DNA from: Chloroflexota bacterium
GTDB lineage: Bacteria; Chloroflexota; Anaerolineae; 4572-78; J111
NCBI GenBank assembly: GCA_016860845.1
Contig: BOKF01000020.1
Span: forward strand, 83,543 to 147,542
Reading direction: 5' to 3'
DNA length: 64,000 nt
Shown here: piece by piece, positions 48,863-57,660 of the stretch
Position numbering within the stretch: position 1 is the first letter of the stretch
How the letters are laid out: each line of letters begins with the position of its first letter
Translations under genes and position numbers: made by a program
The notes under the pieces: generated by a model
Told to the model about the DNA's origin: nothing
The model's database searches: none
Seen by the model: only the letters and a program-made list of their open reading frames with translations

Positions 48863-51496
48863 ATGCAGCTAACAAAGATATTCGACGCTCTGGGGGGGCA
48901 GCGCCTGGAGAATAATTTAACCGTAACGGCTCTGCTGACCCTGGTTGCAGTTTTGGGGGCGCTCACGCCGCTGCCCTGGATCAGCTTTCCGGCGGCGCTG
49001 CTGCTGTTAACTGTGTTACCGGGAGGGCAAATCGTTCGGCTGGTCGGCTTGTTTGCCGCTTGGCGCGAAACTCGCAGCCTGGTCTTGAGTATCGCCAGCG
49101 GGGTGCTGCTGACGCCCATTTTTCTGCATTGGGCCAGCCTCCTGTTTGGGTTCAACCGGCCGCTTGTCTTTGCCACCCTGGTCGGGCTGACCCTGGGCCT
49201 GGCTTGGCTCAACGACCTGTGGCCGACAACTCAGCCCAGCCCGCTGCGCCTGTGCGACACGCGCCGGCAGTATATCTTCTTGGCCCTGCTGCTGCTCATC
49301 CTCCTGGCCGCCCTGATTGTCCCTTATATCGAGGGGCGTACCTCAGCCGGGGTTTACCCGGTTGAAATGGCCGATTGGTTCAAACATTATGGCGTGTCCT
49401 GGTCCATCCGCTATACCGGCGTCCCGCCGGCCGACATTTTTTTCTACGGCGACCCGGCGCGGGGGAAGCTGGCTTACTACTATTTTTTCCATCTGACAGC
49501 GGCTACGCTCGACCTGCTGCACAGCGGACCTTCTTCGATCTACTTCTCCTTCGTGCTGCTGACCCTGACCGTGGCCGTGACCTTTGTCCTGGTTTTCTAC
49601 GTGCTGGCGCGACAGGTATTGGCCAGAATCAGCGCCGCCCTGGGGTCGCTGCTGTTTGTGACCGTTGTCGGCGGGTTGGACCTCATTCCCTTGATCCCTT
49701 ACACGATGAACCGGTTTAAACAGCAGTTTCCCGGTATGCCGCTGACGCTGGCGGCTGTCATCGGGACCAACCACGTAGATGGCTGGGCGCCTGCGCCGCA
49801 ACTGCGCTTAAATGCGCTGTACGTTCATTATTTGTGGGTGCCGCAGCATGTGGCCGGCCTGCTGGCGTTTTGTCTAAGCCTTTACTTTTTCCGGGAAGTT
49901 AAAAATAAACCGCGCTTGCTGGCGGTCGCGCCGTTGTTGCTGCTGGCGATGCTGGGGCACAGTGCCTGGATCGCGCTGGTCGGGCTGGCCTGTTTGGGGC
50001 TGTACGCCCTGTTTGACCTGGCGCGGCGGTGGCGAAGCGAGGGCCGGCAGATTTGGCCCGTGTTCGGCGCGTATGCCCTGGTGGCCGTTTGTTTTCTACT
50101 CGTCGCCCTGCCGCTGCTCCGCGAAATAAGCGGGCCGGATGCGCCCAAAAGCGGTCTGGTCTTTGAAATTCCTTTAAGCGGGAGCTGGCCGGTGCTGACC
50201 CCCTTCAGAGTCTACTTTGCCAACCATTGGTGGACGCGGCTGCTCGACCTGCTGATTCATTACTTCTTTGAGTTGGGAGCGTTGTTGGTCTGCGGGTTGG
50301 CGGGTTGGCGGCTTTTTCGGCGGAAGGAACCGGGCGAACCGTTATTACCTTTGCTCACGCTGGCGATTGCCGTCGGCTTTGTGACTATCTCTTGCCTGGC
50401 TTCGGGCCGGGCATGGACCAGCATGGGCTTTACCTTGAATAATGACCTGGGCATCCGGGCGATTATGCCCGCCCAGGCCGCCCTGGCGATTTTTGCCGGT
50501 TATTTTCTGGATCAGTTGTGGCGGCAGCGCTGGGGCTGGTCCAAAGTGCTGTTAGGTGGTTTTATCGGGGTGATGTTGGGGTTAGGCTTCCTGGCTTTTA
50601 GTTGGGAATTCTGGGCCATGGGCGTGGGCAAGTATCTCAAGCCGCCCCGGGTGAATACGGCCGCCTACCGCGCCCTTCAGGCGATGCCCTCGGTCACCGA
50701 ACCGCTGTCTGTGGTCAAGCATCGCACGCATGACGATGTTTCGGCCTACCAATTAATGTACGGCGACCGCTCGCCCGGCTTCTTCACCGTCGAAGCGGCG
50801 GTCTTTCACCCCGATTTAACCCAGGTGATTTATCAATTCGGCCTGAGCCGCTATGCTTTTCTCAATCGCCTGCCGGTATGGAGCTACCAGATGTTCAAGG
50901 AGATGTACGCCGACTACGTCTACGTCGGGCCGGTGGACCGCAGCGCCGATCTCTACCCCGAAAAATTTGAGAACCCCACCTACTATGAAAAAGTCTACGC
51001 CGAAGACGAGATTGCCATCTATAAATTACGCGGCCTGCCCCTTGACCGGCCGCAGGCTCAATTTGCTCCGGCCGGGGTTCAGTTCATGGGACATATCGTT
51101 GATCAAGCACCGGTCTATCCACTGGGCTTCCAGGCGACCTCACCCCAGGCCCTGGTGACGGCCTGGCGCCTGGAGCAGCCGGTCACACAGGATTATACGG
51201 TTTACATTCACTTTACCGATGCCAGCGGCCAGGTGGTGGGCCAGGCCGACCACCAGCTCTGGACATGGGCCAAACAGGCCGAAGGCCCAACCTCCACCTG
51301 GGAGGCCAAGCGGACCTACCTGGACATTATCCCCTTGCCGCCGGAAGTCCTGGCCGCAGCGGGGCCTTTACAGATTGGGATTGGCCTGTGGGTGCCGGAG
51401 ACCGGGGAATACCTGCAAGCAGAGACGGCGGAATTAAGCTTTGACGCCAATCACCGTCTGATCATCGGTACGTTTGAGCCGGGTAACAACAAATAA
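48863..51496 (+). CDS. Large polytopic membrane protein with one module
   Basis: The 877-aa protein starts 3 bp after the hydrolase stop. It has about 14 helices. The large exterior loop reads YPVEMADWFKHYGVSWSIRYTGVPPADIFFYGDPARGKLAYYYFFH, and SCLASGRAWTSMGFTLNNDLGIRA follows later. The family is not identified with confidence; the layout is that of a GT-C enzyme. A C-terminal beta-sandwich module (VQFMGHIVDQAPVYPLG, DYTVYIHFTDASGQVVGQADH) links it to the locus. Confidence 0.75.
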   Translation: MQLTKIFDALGGQRLENNLTVTALLTLVAVLGALTPLPWISFPAALLLLTVLPGGQIVRLVGLFAAWRETRSLVLSIASGVLLTPIFLHWASLLFGFNRPLVFATLVGLTLGLAWLNDLWPTTQPSPLRLCDTRRQYIFLALLLLILLAALIVPYIEGRTSAGVYPVEMADWFKHYGVSWSIRYTGVPPADIFFYGDPARGKLAYYYFFHLTAATLDLLHSGPSSIYFSFVLLTLTVAVTFVLVFYVLARQVLARISAALGSLLFVTVVGGLDLIPLIPYTMNRFKQQFPGMPLTLAAVIGTNHVDGWAPAPQLRLNALYVHYLWVPQHVAGLLAFCLSLYFFREVKNKPRLLAVAPLLLLAMLGHSAWIALVGLACLGLYALFDLARRWRSEGRQIWPVFGAYALVAVCFLLVALPLLREISGPDAPKSGLVFEIPLSGSWPVLTPFRVYFANHWWTRLLDLLIHYFFELGALLVCGLAGWRLFRRKEPGEPLLPLLTLAIAVGFVTISCLASGRAWTSMGFTLNNDLGIRAIMPAQAALAIFAGYFLDQLWRQRWGWSKVLLGGFIGVMLGLGFLAFSWEFWAMGVGKYLKPPRVNTAAYRALQAMPSVTEPLSVVKHRTHDDVSAYQLMYGDRSPGFFTVEAAVFHPDLTQVIYQFGLSRYAFLNRLPVWSYQMFKEMYADYVYVGPVDRSADLYPEKFENPTYYEKVYAEDEIAIYKLRGLPLDRPQAQFAPAGVQFMGHIVDQAPVYPLGFQATSPQALVTAWRLEQPVTQDYTVYIHFTDASGQVVGQADHQLWTWAKQAEGPTSTWEAKRTYLDIIPLPPEVLAAAGPLQIGIGLWVPETGEYLQAETAELSFDANHRLIIGTFEPGNNK

Positions 51497-51511
51497 AAGC
51501 AATCACTCATT

Positions 51512-53266
51512 ATGGCTCTATTCAACTCGCCCCGAAAAAGATTTCAACTCGCTCTCCTGGTCACGCTCCTCCTGACAGGCTACCAGCTTGTCCGGGTGAT
51601 CGCTTTCATTGCCGTGTATGGCGGCATCGAACATGACAGCGCCTGGTCCCTGGGGGCAGCCCGCTCGCTGGCCGAACGGGGCACTTATACGAGCATGATC
51701 AGCACGCTGGTAGATCCCACCGTGCCGGGCGGGATCAATATTGACGGCAAATTTGATATTCAAGATGCTGCTGGCCGGATCTGGTTTCGCACCTCGACCA
51801 GCGTCGGCCCGGCCAGCATCCTGCCGGACGCTTTGGTACTGAAACTGTTGGGGGTCAGCTTTTGGTCACTGCGGGCCGGGCCGCTGTTATTCTATACCCT
51901 TTTTTTGTTAGCGGCGGCTTATATTTTGTACCAGTTGGCCGGTCTGACGGCCATTGTTTTGTTTCACGCTTACCTCTTTTTCTACCCTCACCTGTCCATT
52001 TTCCTCAGCTATGAGGCCCTGGGCGAGATGCCGGGCATGCTTTACCTGGCCTGCGCCATGATTGTCTTTGCCCTGGCCGTACCGGCGCAGCGCCGCCACC
52101 CTCTCTATTTTTTCGCTGCGGGCCTGCTGGCGGGGCTGGCGTTTGCGTCCAAGGTCCTGACTTTGTTATCAATCGGCGGAATCTTACTCTGGGCCGGGTA
52201 TTTATGGTGGTTTGAGTCAAAAAAAGTCCACTTCAGGGAGTTGACCTGGCTCGGCGTTGGTCTCATGTTGCCGTTGGCGCTTTGGGAATTAGCCCAGCTT
52301 GTCATCCTGACCCGGCTGGCCGGTTTTGCCATGTATCTGCGGCACGCCCAACAGCGCTGGTTTGGTTTTCTGGACGAGGGCAGCGGGCTGCGGGAGCAGA
52401 GTTACTCCGGCCCGGAGTTTGTGTGGCGTAAGCTCCTTTTGCTCAACGAGATTGCCCAGCCCCAGTTTGAACTGATGGCGCTGATTGTCGTTGGTCTGAT
52501 ACTAGGCGGCGGGGTCTATCTGTGGTTGAGCCGGGACGACCGCAAGCGGACCTTGCTCGCCTCCATCTGGCTGGGCTGGCTGGCCAACACGGTCTGGTTT
52601 GTCGGTCTCGGCAAAACGGGCTGGCTGCGCCACTATTGGTTCGGGTTGATGCTGGCTGTGTTGTTGCTCAGCGCGCTTCCCCCACTGCTTATCTATTTGG
52701 GCTGGCTAAAAACCAACCCGTTGACCTACCGGCCGCTGAGTTCGACTCAGCGGTGGGTCGCCGGAATCGTGGGTGTGGTCTGGCTGGCGCTGATTGGCTG
52801 GGGGTTCGTGCGCCAGCCGTATGTGATGGGTGTTTTCCTGCCAGATGCAATTGTGCCGTACTGGCAGGAACGGCAGGCTACCTATTTTTTGCCGGGCGCC
52901 GGCTTGCCCTGGTATCTCATCCCCCGCAGCGACCAGGCCGCCATCATTGATTACGTTAGGGGTATGCCGGTCGAGGCAAATGTCTATTATCCGGCCAATC
53001 AAAAGGGTGCTGAAATTGCCTTGCAGACGGCGCGGATTTTTTACCCCTATGACCGGCGGGGCCGGCCTGGCCAGCCTGCCCACCCCGCCGATATTTTATT
53101 GATTCCAGCCTCGGTGCTCACCTCGTGGCGAGACCCAGGCATTCGAGCTGGCTTGTTGCGCATGGTGGCCCAGGGTTGTCCCCGGCCTGTGCTGGAAAAT
53201 GATAACTACAAAATATGTTTAGCCGATCAAGTGATCGTGCCGGAGGAACTCAGTGGTGCCCCCTAA
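51512..53266 (+). CDS. GT39-like membrane protein, tandem copy 1
   Basis: The 584-aa protein has the loop GGIEHDSAWSLGAARSLAERGTYTSMI (acidic residues in GT-C catalytic position), then WFRTSTSVGPASILP and about 10 helices, and the exterior phrase QRWFGFLDEGSGLREQSYSGPEFVWRKLLLLNEI. It ends in a short Cys-containing tail and has no beta-sandwich module. It is the upstream member of a tandem duplication. Confidence 0.82.
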   Translation: MALFNSPRKRFQLALLVTLLLTGYQLVRVIAFIAVYGGIEHDSAWSLGAARSLAERGTYTSMISTLVDPTVPGGINIDGKFDIQDAAGRIWFRTSTSVGPASILPDALVLKLLGVSFWSLRAGPLLFYTLFLLAAAYILYQLAGLTAIVLFHAYLFFYPHLSIFLSYEALGEMPGMLYLACAMIVFALAVPAQRRHPLYFFAAGLLAGLAFASKVLTLLSIGGILLWAGYLWWFESKKVHFRELTWLGVGLMLPLALWELAQLVILTRLAGFAMYLRHAQQRWFGFLDEGSGLREQSYSGPEFVWRKLLLLNEIAQPQFELMALIVVGLILGGGVYLWLSRDDRKRTLLASIWLGWLANTVWFVGLGKTGWLRHYWFGLMLAVLLLSALPPLLIYLGWLKTNPLTYRPLSSTQRWVAGIVGVVWLALIGWGFVRQPYVMGVFLPDAIVPYWQERQATYFLPGAGLPWYLIPRSDQAAIIDYVRGMPVEANVYYPANQKGAEIALQTARIFYPYDRRGRPGQPAHPADILLIPASVLTSWRDPGIRAGLLRMVAQGCPRPVLENDNYKICLADQVIVPEELSGAP

Positions 53267-54986
53267 GGTGTTCGCTCTAACCAAGATAAAGTCCTTTTTG
53301 CCTGTGCTCATTACCCTCATCCTGACTGCCTACCAACTTTGGCGGATTATTGCGTTTGTGAATGTCTACGGCGGCTTTGAGCATGATGGGGGATGGACGC
53401 TCGGCGCGGCCCGTTCATTGGTAGAACGCGGCGAATACACCTACATGGTCAGTGTAATTGCCGATCCGAGTGTGCCGGCCGCGATTAATGTTGACAAAAA
53501 ATTTGATATTCAGGCTCCAGATGGACGCATCTGGTTTCGTACCTCGGCCAGTATTGGGCCGGCCAGCGTGGTACCGGAGGCGATTGTCCTAAAAATTTTC
53601 GGGTTTAGTTTTTGGGCGCTCCGGGTTGGGCCGCTTCTATTTTACACATTGTTCTTGCTGTTGGCGGCCTACACAGTGTATCAACTAGCCGGCCTGGGGG
53701 CGGTTGTTCTCTTTCACGCCTTTCTTTTCTTTTATCCTCATCTCTCCATCTTTCTCAGTTATGAGGCGTTGGGTGAAGTGCCAAGCATGGTTTATCAGCT
53801 TTGCGCTTTCCTGGCTTTTGCCACGGTGCTAAAAAAACAAGATCATCGCTGGTTGCACTTTTTGGGGGTGGGATTAATAGCCGGATTAGCCGCCAATGCC
53901 AAACTCTTGACCCTCTTGTCAATCAGCGGGATTTTTGCCTGGGCCGGCTATCTGTGGTTATTCGAGCGAAAGAGAGTGCGTTTTGGTGAATTGTTAAGCC
54001 TGGGCGGCGGTGTGGCTTTGGTCGGAATTGGGTGGGAGTTGGTCCAACTGATTGTTCTGACCTGGCTGACCAACTTTGAGGTGTACCTGCAGCACGGCCA
54101 GCAGCGTTGGTTTGGTTTTCTGGATGAAGGCAGCGGCCTGCGGCTCAGAACCGAGTCAGGTCCGGAGTTTATGTGGCGTAAATTCCTGGTGCTCAAAGAG
54201 ATTACCCACTCCCAGCCGGAGATAATCGTGCTGGTGGTGGTGGGGATTTTCCTCGGTGGCCTGGCGCTGTTGGGGTTATGGCGAGAAAGAGAGAAGCGAA
54301 ACTTGTTAGTGCCAATCTGGTTAGGCTGGCTGGCGCATACAGCCTGGTTTGTGAGTTTAGCCAAAACAGGGTGGGCGCGCCACTATTGGTTTGGCCTTAT
54401 TTTGGCGGTGATTCTTTTGTGCATCATCCCTTTAACCCTGCTGCGGGCCGATGGGTTAACTGTGTCGCTGCGTTTTGGCCGGACAGCCCGGCTCGTTTCG
54501 CTGGGCGTTGGCCTGCTGCTCCTGGCGCTGATTGGCTGGGGTTTTGCCTGCCAACCCTATGTTCGGAGTTTCTTTCTACCGGATGAAATTGTCGCTTACT
54601 GGCAGCAGAAGCGAGTCAACAACAACTATCAAGCGACCTTACCCTCGTTAATCGTCCCGCGTTCGGCTCAAACGGCAGTCGTTGAACATATCAAAAAGAT
54701 GCCGCCTGAAGCGAATGTCTACTATCCATTTGCTCATAAAGCGGCCGAACTTCCCGTCCAAACCGGGCGCATCAATTATCCCCTTGACCGCCGCGGGCGG
54801 GCTGACCTTGCGCCGCACCCGGCTGACATCCTAGTGTTTCAACCTTTCCTCGTGTCGGCCTGGACTCACGATCCGACGATGCGCCAGGATTTGTTGGGCC
54901 AGATTGAACAGGTCTGCCCTCATCCCATTATAAAGAACGATTACTATATCGTTTGTTTGGTTGAAGAACTTCGCCCGCGCCCATGA
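53253..54986 (+). CDS. GT39-like membrane protein, tandem copy 2
   Basis: The 577-aa product aligns along its length with the preceding protein (GGFEHDGGWTLGAARSLVERGEYTYM, WFRTSASIGPASVVP, QRWFGFLDEGSGLRL). It overlaps the preceding gene by 14 bp and starts at GTG after CGGAGGAAC. The two copies have diverged well, suggesting an old duplication with separate roles. No module and no repeat-coded loop is present. Confidence 0.82.
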   Translation: MVPPKVFALTKIKSFLPVLITLILTAYQLWRIIAFVNVYGGFEHDGGWTLGAARSLVERGEYTYMVSVIADPSVPAAINVDKKFDIQAPDGRIWFRTSASIGPASVVPEAIVLKIFGFSFWALRVGPLLFYTLFLLLAAYTVYQLAGLGAVVLFHAFLFFYPHLSIFLSYEALGEVPSMVYQLCAFLAFATVLKKQDHRWLHFLGVGLIAGLAANAKLLTLLSISGIFAWAGYLWLFERKRVRFGELLSLGGGVALVGIGWELVQLIVLTWLTNFEVYLQHGQQRWFGFLDEGSGLRLRTESGPEFMWRKFLVLKEITHSQPEIIVLVVVGIFLGGLALLGLWREREKRNLLVPIWLGWLAHTAWFVSLAKTGWARHYWFGLILAVILLCIIPLTLLRADGLTVSLRFGRTARLVSLGVGLLLLALIGWGFACQPYVRSFFLPDEIVAYWQQKRVNNNYQATLPSLIVPRSAQTAVVEHIKKMPPEANVYYPFAHKAAELPVQTGRINYPLDRRGRADLAPHPADILVFQPFLVSAWTHDPTMRQDLLGQIEQVCPHPIIKNDYYIVCLVEELRPRP

Positions 54987-55012
54987 CAAACCATTCCGTT
55001 ACCCAGAATTTA

Positions 55013-57541
55013 TTATTTCTGTGTAACCTCGATATCTGCGAGCCACAAAAAATCATCGCCAATTTGGCCTGCCCCACCAGTTATCTTTAGTCTCTCCAGT
55101 GTGTCGGCCTGATATAGACCGATAATCAAAGGATAGTGGCCCGGCGGCGTCTCCGGCTTGACCGGCAGGCGAAACTGGCCCAGGCTGCGCTGTCCGGTTC
55201 GCCAAATCGAGGTCGGCAGGCGACAGGCTGGGTCGTCATCCTGCTGGCTCCAAAGCTGACTGCCATCGGTCAGGTGGACAAAAGCACGATAATTGCTACC
55301 GGGAGGCTGCAAAGCCTGCCAGTAGAGGTTCACATACAGCGTTTCACCGGGAGCGACGCTGGCTGCCGGCAAATCGTAGCCCCGGAATTGAATCGCCGGG
55401 CCAAATTGCGTCACAACCGGCCGAGAAGGTTCGGCCTGTTGCATAAAACGCTGCGGCGTAGCCAGTTGGTCAAAAGTGGGTTCCAGAGTTTCAAGGGGAT
55501 AAACGGGTGGCGGCGCGGTTGCTGTAACTCCCGCCGAGAAGACTCGCAGCCTTACCTCGCCCTCTCGCTCGATCCAGCCGGTTTCACCATACTCCTGAAT
55601 TTTTGGTTCCGGGATAAAGTAATCATACCCCGGGGCGCGGACAAAAAATTGGGCCGGAGAATCATAACAGGAACGGGCCTGGCCAAAATTATACCAGATT
55701 GGGATAATGAAATCCTCGTTGACGCTGCGAAAATCGCCGGGAAATAGGCCCTGCGCCCGCAGCGCCCCAACGGCTTTCCAGCCTTCACGTTTCGGATAGC
55801 CAAAATACTCTCGCGCTTGGGGCAAATCATCATACAGCTCTTGCCATGCTGACCCCTCCCAGCGTTGGCGCAGTCGGTCAAGCGTTGACTCTGTTTGTAG
55901 AAAGATGATTGCTTCGTACAGCATAGTGAGGATAATCAGGACACCCATTAAGCTCATGAGGATGATAGGCAGGATCGAAGAAGCTTGGAGAATCGTTGTT
56001 TTTAATCCTCCAATCCTCCAATCCTCCAATCTTCCAACCTTCCAACCTTCCTGCCCTCCCGCCCAGCCCGCCCCGGCCAGCAGCGCCGCGCCAGGATACA
56101 TGATGTACAGATGCGTGCGTGGGTCATCCACAAGAAAAACATAGCCGATAAAACCCGCCCCGAACATCAGCCATGCTGCCCTGGTTTCGGCGCAGGCAAA
56201 GGCCGCATTCCACTTTTTACGCCTCAGAACGGGCCAGATGACGAAACCGACCAGCCCCAACACTAAAAGCGGGAGGTAGAATTGCGAGCTGTAATCTTTA
56301 TCCAGGCGGCCTAGCAAAGCCGAGTTGTTGTAAATCAAGCCGGGCTTGACCCGCGAGCCGGCCAGGTAATCAGCCGTATTCTTAAATTCAGGGTCAAGGA
56401 AATAGGGGATGTAGAAAGAAGCCAGCAGGGTGAGGAAGAGAGTCAGAGCAATGACAGCCATAAACAGCAGGGGAGCAGGGGAGCGGGGGAGCGGGGGAGA
56501 AAAGATTTCCCCCCTGTCCCCCTGTTCCCTTGCCCCCCTGCTCATCACAACCCAACCCAGATATGCCGCCGCTGGCAGCAGCAGCAGCGCATCAAAATGA
56601 GCCAGCAGACAAGCCGCCAACAAAATTGCCCCCAAAATCAACCATCTACCACTCCTCCAACCCTCCAGTCTTCCATTCTTCCTCCCTTCCACTCCAGCCA
56701 GATACAGGCAGTACAGCGCCAACGGTCCTAAAAAGAAGATGAGGGCTTGATACTGCGCCATCCGGCCAAAGGCGATAGAGTAACCATTAACAGCCCACAA
56801 TAGTGCGGCTATCGCCCCGGCCTGCCAGTTAAACCATCGCCGCCCCATGAAAAAAAGCGTGGCGACGCTGAGGATGCTGCTCAAAGCAAAAGGAAAGCGA
56901 GCCATCGCTTCGCTGATCTGGCCGGTTAGCAGCCAGAAAGCCAGGGGGACAAGCATCTGGGCTGGACCTTTGCGATGCAGAAAAAGGGCATAATCCTCGC
57001 CTTGCATGAGGCGAACCCCCAATATCAACGCTTCGGCTTCGTCTTCATGAAATTCGGCATAACCCAGCCGGGGCAGACGGAGAAAGGCGGCGAGGAGGAG
57101 AAGAGCGGCTAGAAGAAGGAGCGAGGAGGCAATTAGGCGAGGAAGCGAAGAGGGAGAAGGCTGACGGGATGGAGGGGTGGAACGACGTTGCTGCCACCAC
57201 CGGACGATTAATCCGACCAAGACAAGCCCATCTATCATGATCAGCAAGCGCGGCAGGTCGAAGGGGCCGGGTAGGTAGACGGCGAACATTGAGCCGAAGA
57301 TGGTCAGGGCTAACGAGAGGCCCACAGCCAGAGTGAGCCGTTCAAAAATATCACGCAGCGGCGCTGCTGGCTGCTCAGTAAAAATGTGCAGCCAGACCCA
57401 ACCGGGTAGAAAAGCCAATAGAACCAGAGCAGCGGCATAGCGTAGAACGGGGAGGGCCTCGACGACAATCAGGCCATTGGCCCCCAATAGCAGTATAAAT
57501 ATCCAGAGATATGACACTTTATTTTTAAGCAGAGGAGACAC
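55013..57541 (-). CDS. GT39-like membrane glycosyltransferase, Cys-pair subfamily, repeat-rich
   Basis: The 842-aa protein, with GTG start, is the only GT of this locus on the minus strand. It shares the subfamily phrases RLGYAEFHEDEAEALIL, RKGPAQMLVPL, GWKAVGALRAQGLFPGDFRSVNED, IPIWYNFGQARSCYDSPAQFF and WSQQDDDPACRLPTSIW. Its helices are separated by loops coded by 7-mers (55999-56056, 56467-56497, 56660-56697, about 57083-57180). One C-terminal module follows. Confidence 0.87.
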   Translation of the reverse strand: MSPLLKNKVSYLWIFILLLGANGLIVVEALPVLRYAAALVLLAFLPGWVWLHIFTEQPAAPLRDIFERLTLAVGLSLALTIFGSMFAVYLPGPFDLPRLLIMIDGLVLVGLIVRWWQQRRSTPPSRQPSPSSLPRLIASSLLLLAALLLLAAFLRLPRLGYAEFHEDEAEALILGVRLMQGEDYALFLHRKGPAQMLVPLAFWLLTGQISEAMARFPFALSSILSVATLFFMGRRWFNWQAGAIAALLWAVNGYSIAFGRMAQYQALIFFLGPLALYCLYLAGVEGRKNGRLEGWRSGRWLILGAILLAACLLAHFDALLLLPAAAYLGWVVMSRGAREQGDRGEIFSPPLPRSPAPLLFMAVIALTLFLTLLASFYIPYFLDPEFKNTADYLAGSRVKPGLIYNNSALLGRLDKDYSSQFYLPLLVLGLVGFVIWPVLRRKKWNAAFACAETRAAWLMFGAGFIGYVFLVDDPRTHLYIMYPGAALLAGAGWAGGQEGWKVGRLEDWRIGGLKTTILQASSILPIILMSLMGVLIILTMLYEAIIFLQTESTLDRLRQRWEGSAWQELYDDLPQAREYFGYPKREGWKAVGALRAQGLFPGDFRSVNEDFIIPIWYNFGQARSCYDSPAQFFVRAPGYDYFIPEPKIQEYGETGWIEREGEVRLRVFSAGVTATAPPPVYPLETLEPTFDQLATPQRFMQQAEPSRPVVTQFGPAIQFRGYDLPAASVAPGETLYVNLYWQALQPPGSNYRAFVHLTDGSQLWSQQDDDPACRLPTSIWRTGQRSLGQFRLPVKPETPPGHYPLIIGLYQADTLERLKITGGAGQIGDDFLWLADIEVTQK
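55999..56056. repeat. In-frame CCTCCAA/CTTCCAA array
   Basis: About eight units encode GWKVGRLEDWRIGG in a loop of the minus-strand GT. Confidence 0.88.
56467..56497. repeat. In-frame GGGGAGC array
   Basis: Four units, facing CCCCTGT/CCCCTGC-type units at about 56509-56540, encode the loop around SPPLPRSPAPLL. Confidence 0.8.
56660..56697. repeat. In-frame CCTCCAA/CTTCCAT array
   Basis: Five units encode GRKNGRLEGWRSGR, a second loop of the same family in the same protein. Confidence 0.8.
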
Positions 57542-57660
57542 AATTTGTTTTGAGTTTTTGGGTAATTGTGATAATGTAAGGCGCTGATAGATTAACGCGC
57601 CCAGCCGCCAACGAGGGCGTTAACGCTTCCACTCTAATCCAGGTAAACCTATTTGTCAAA

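Noticed and set aside
57592..57622. Operator or terminator between the divergent glycosyltransferases
   Set aside because: The TTAACGC/GCGTTAA dyad is imperfect, without T run or a nearby promoter; noted only within the adjacent gene entry.
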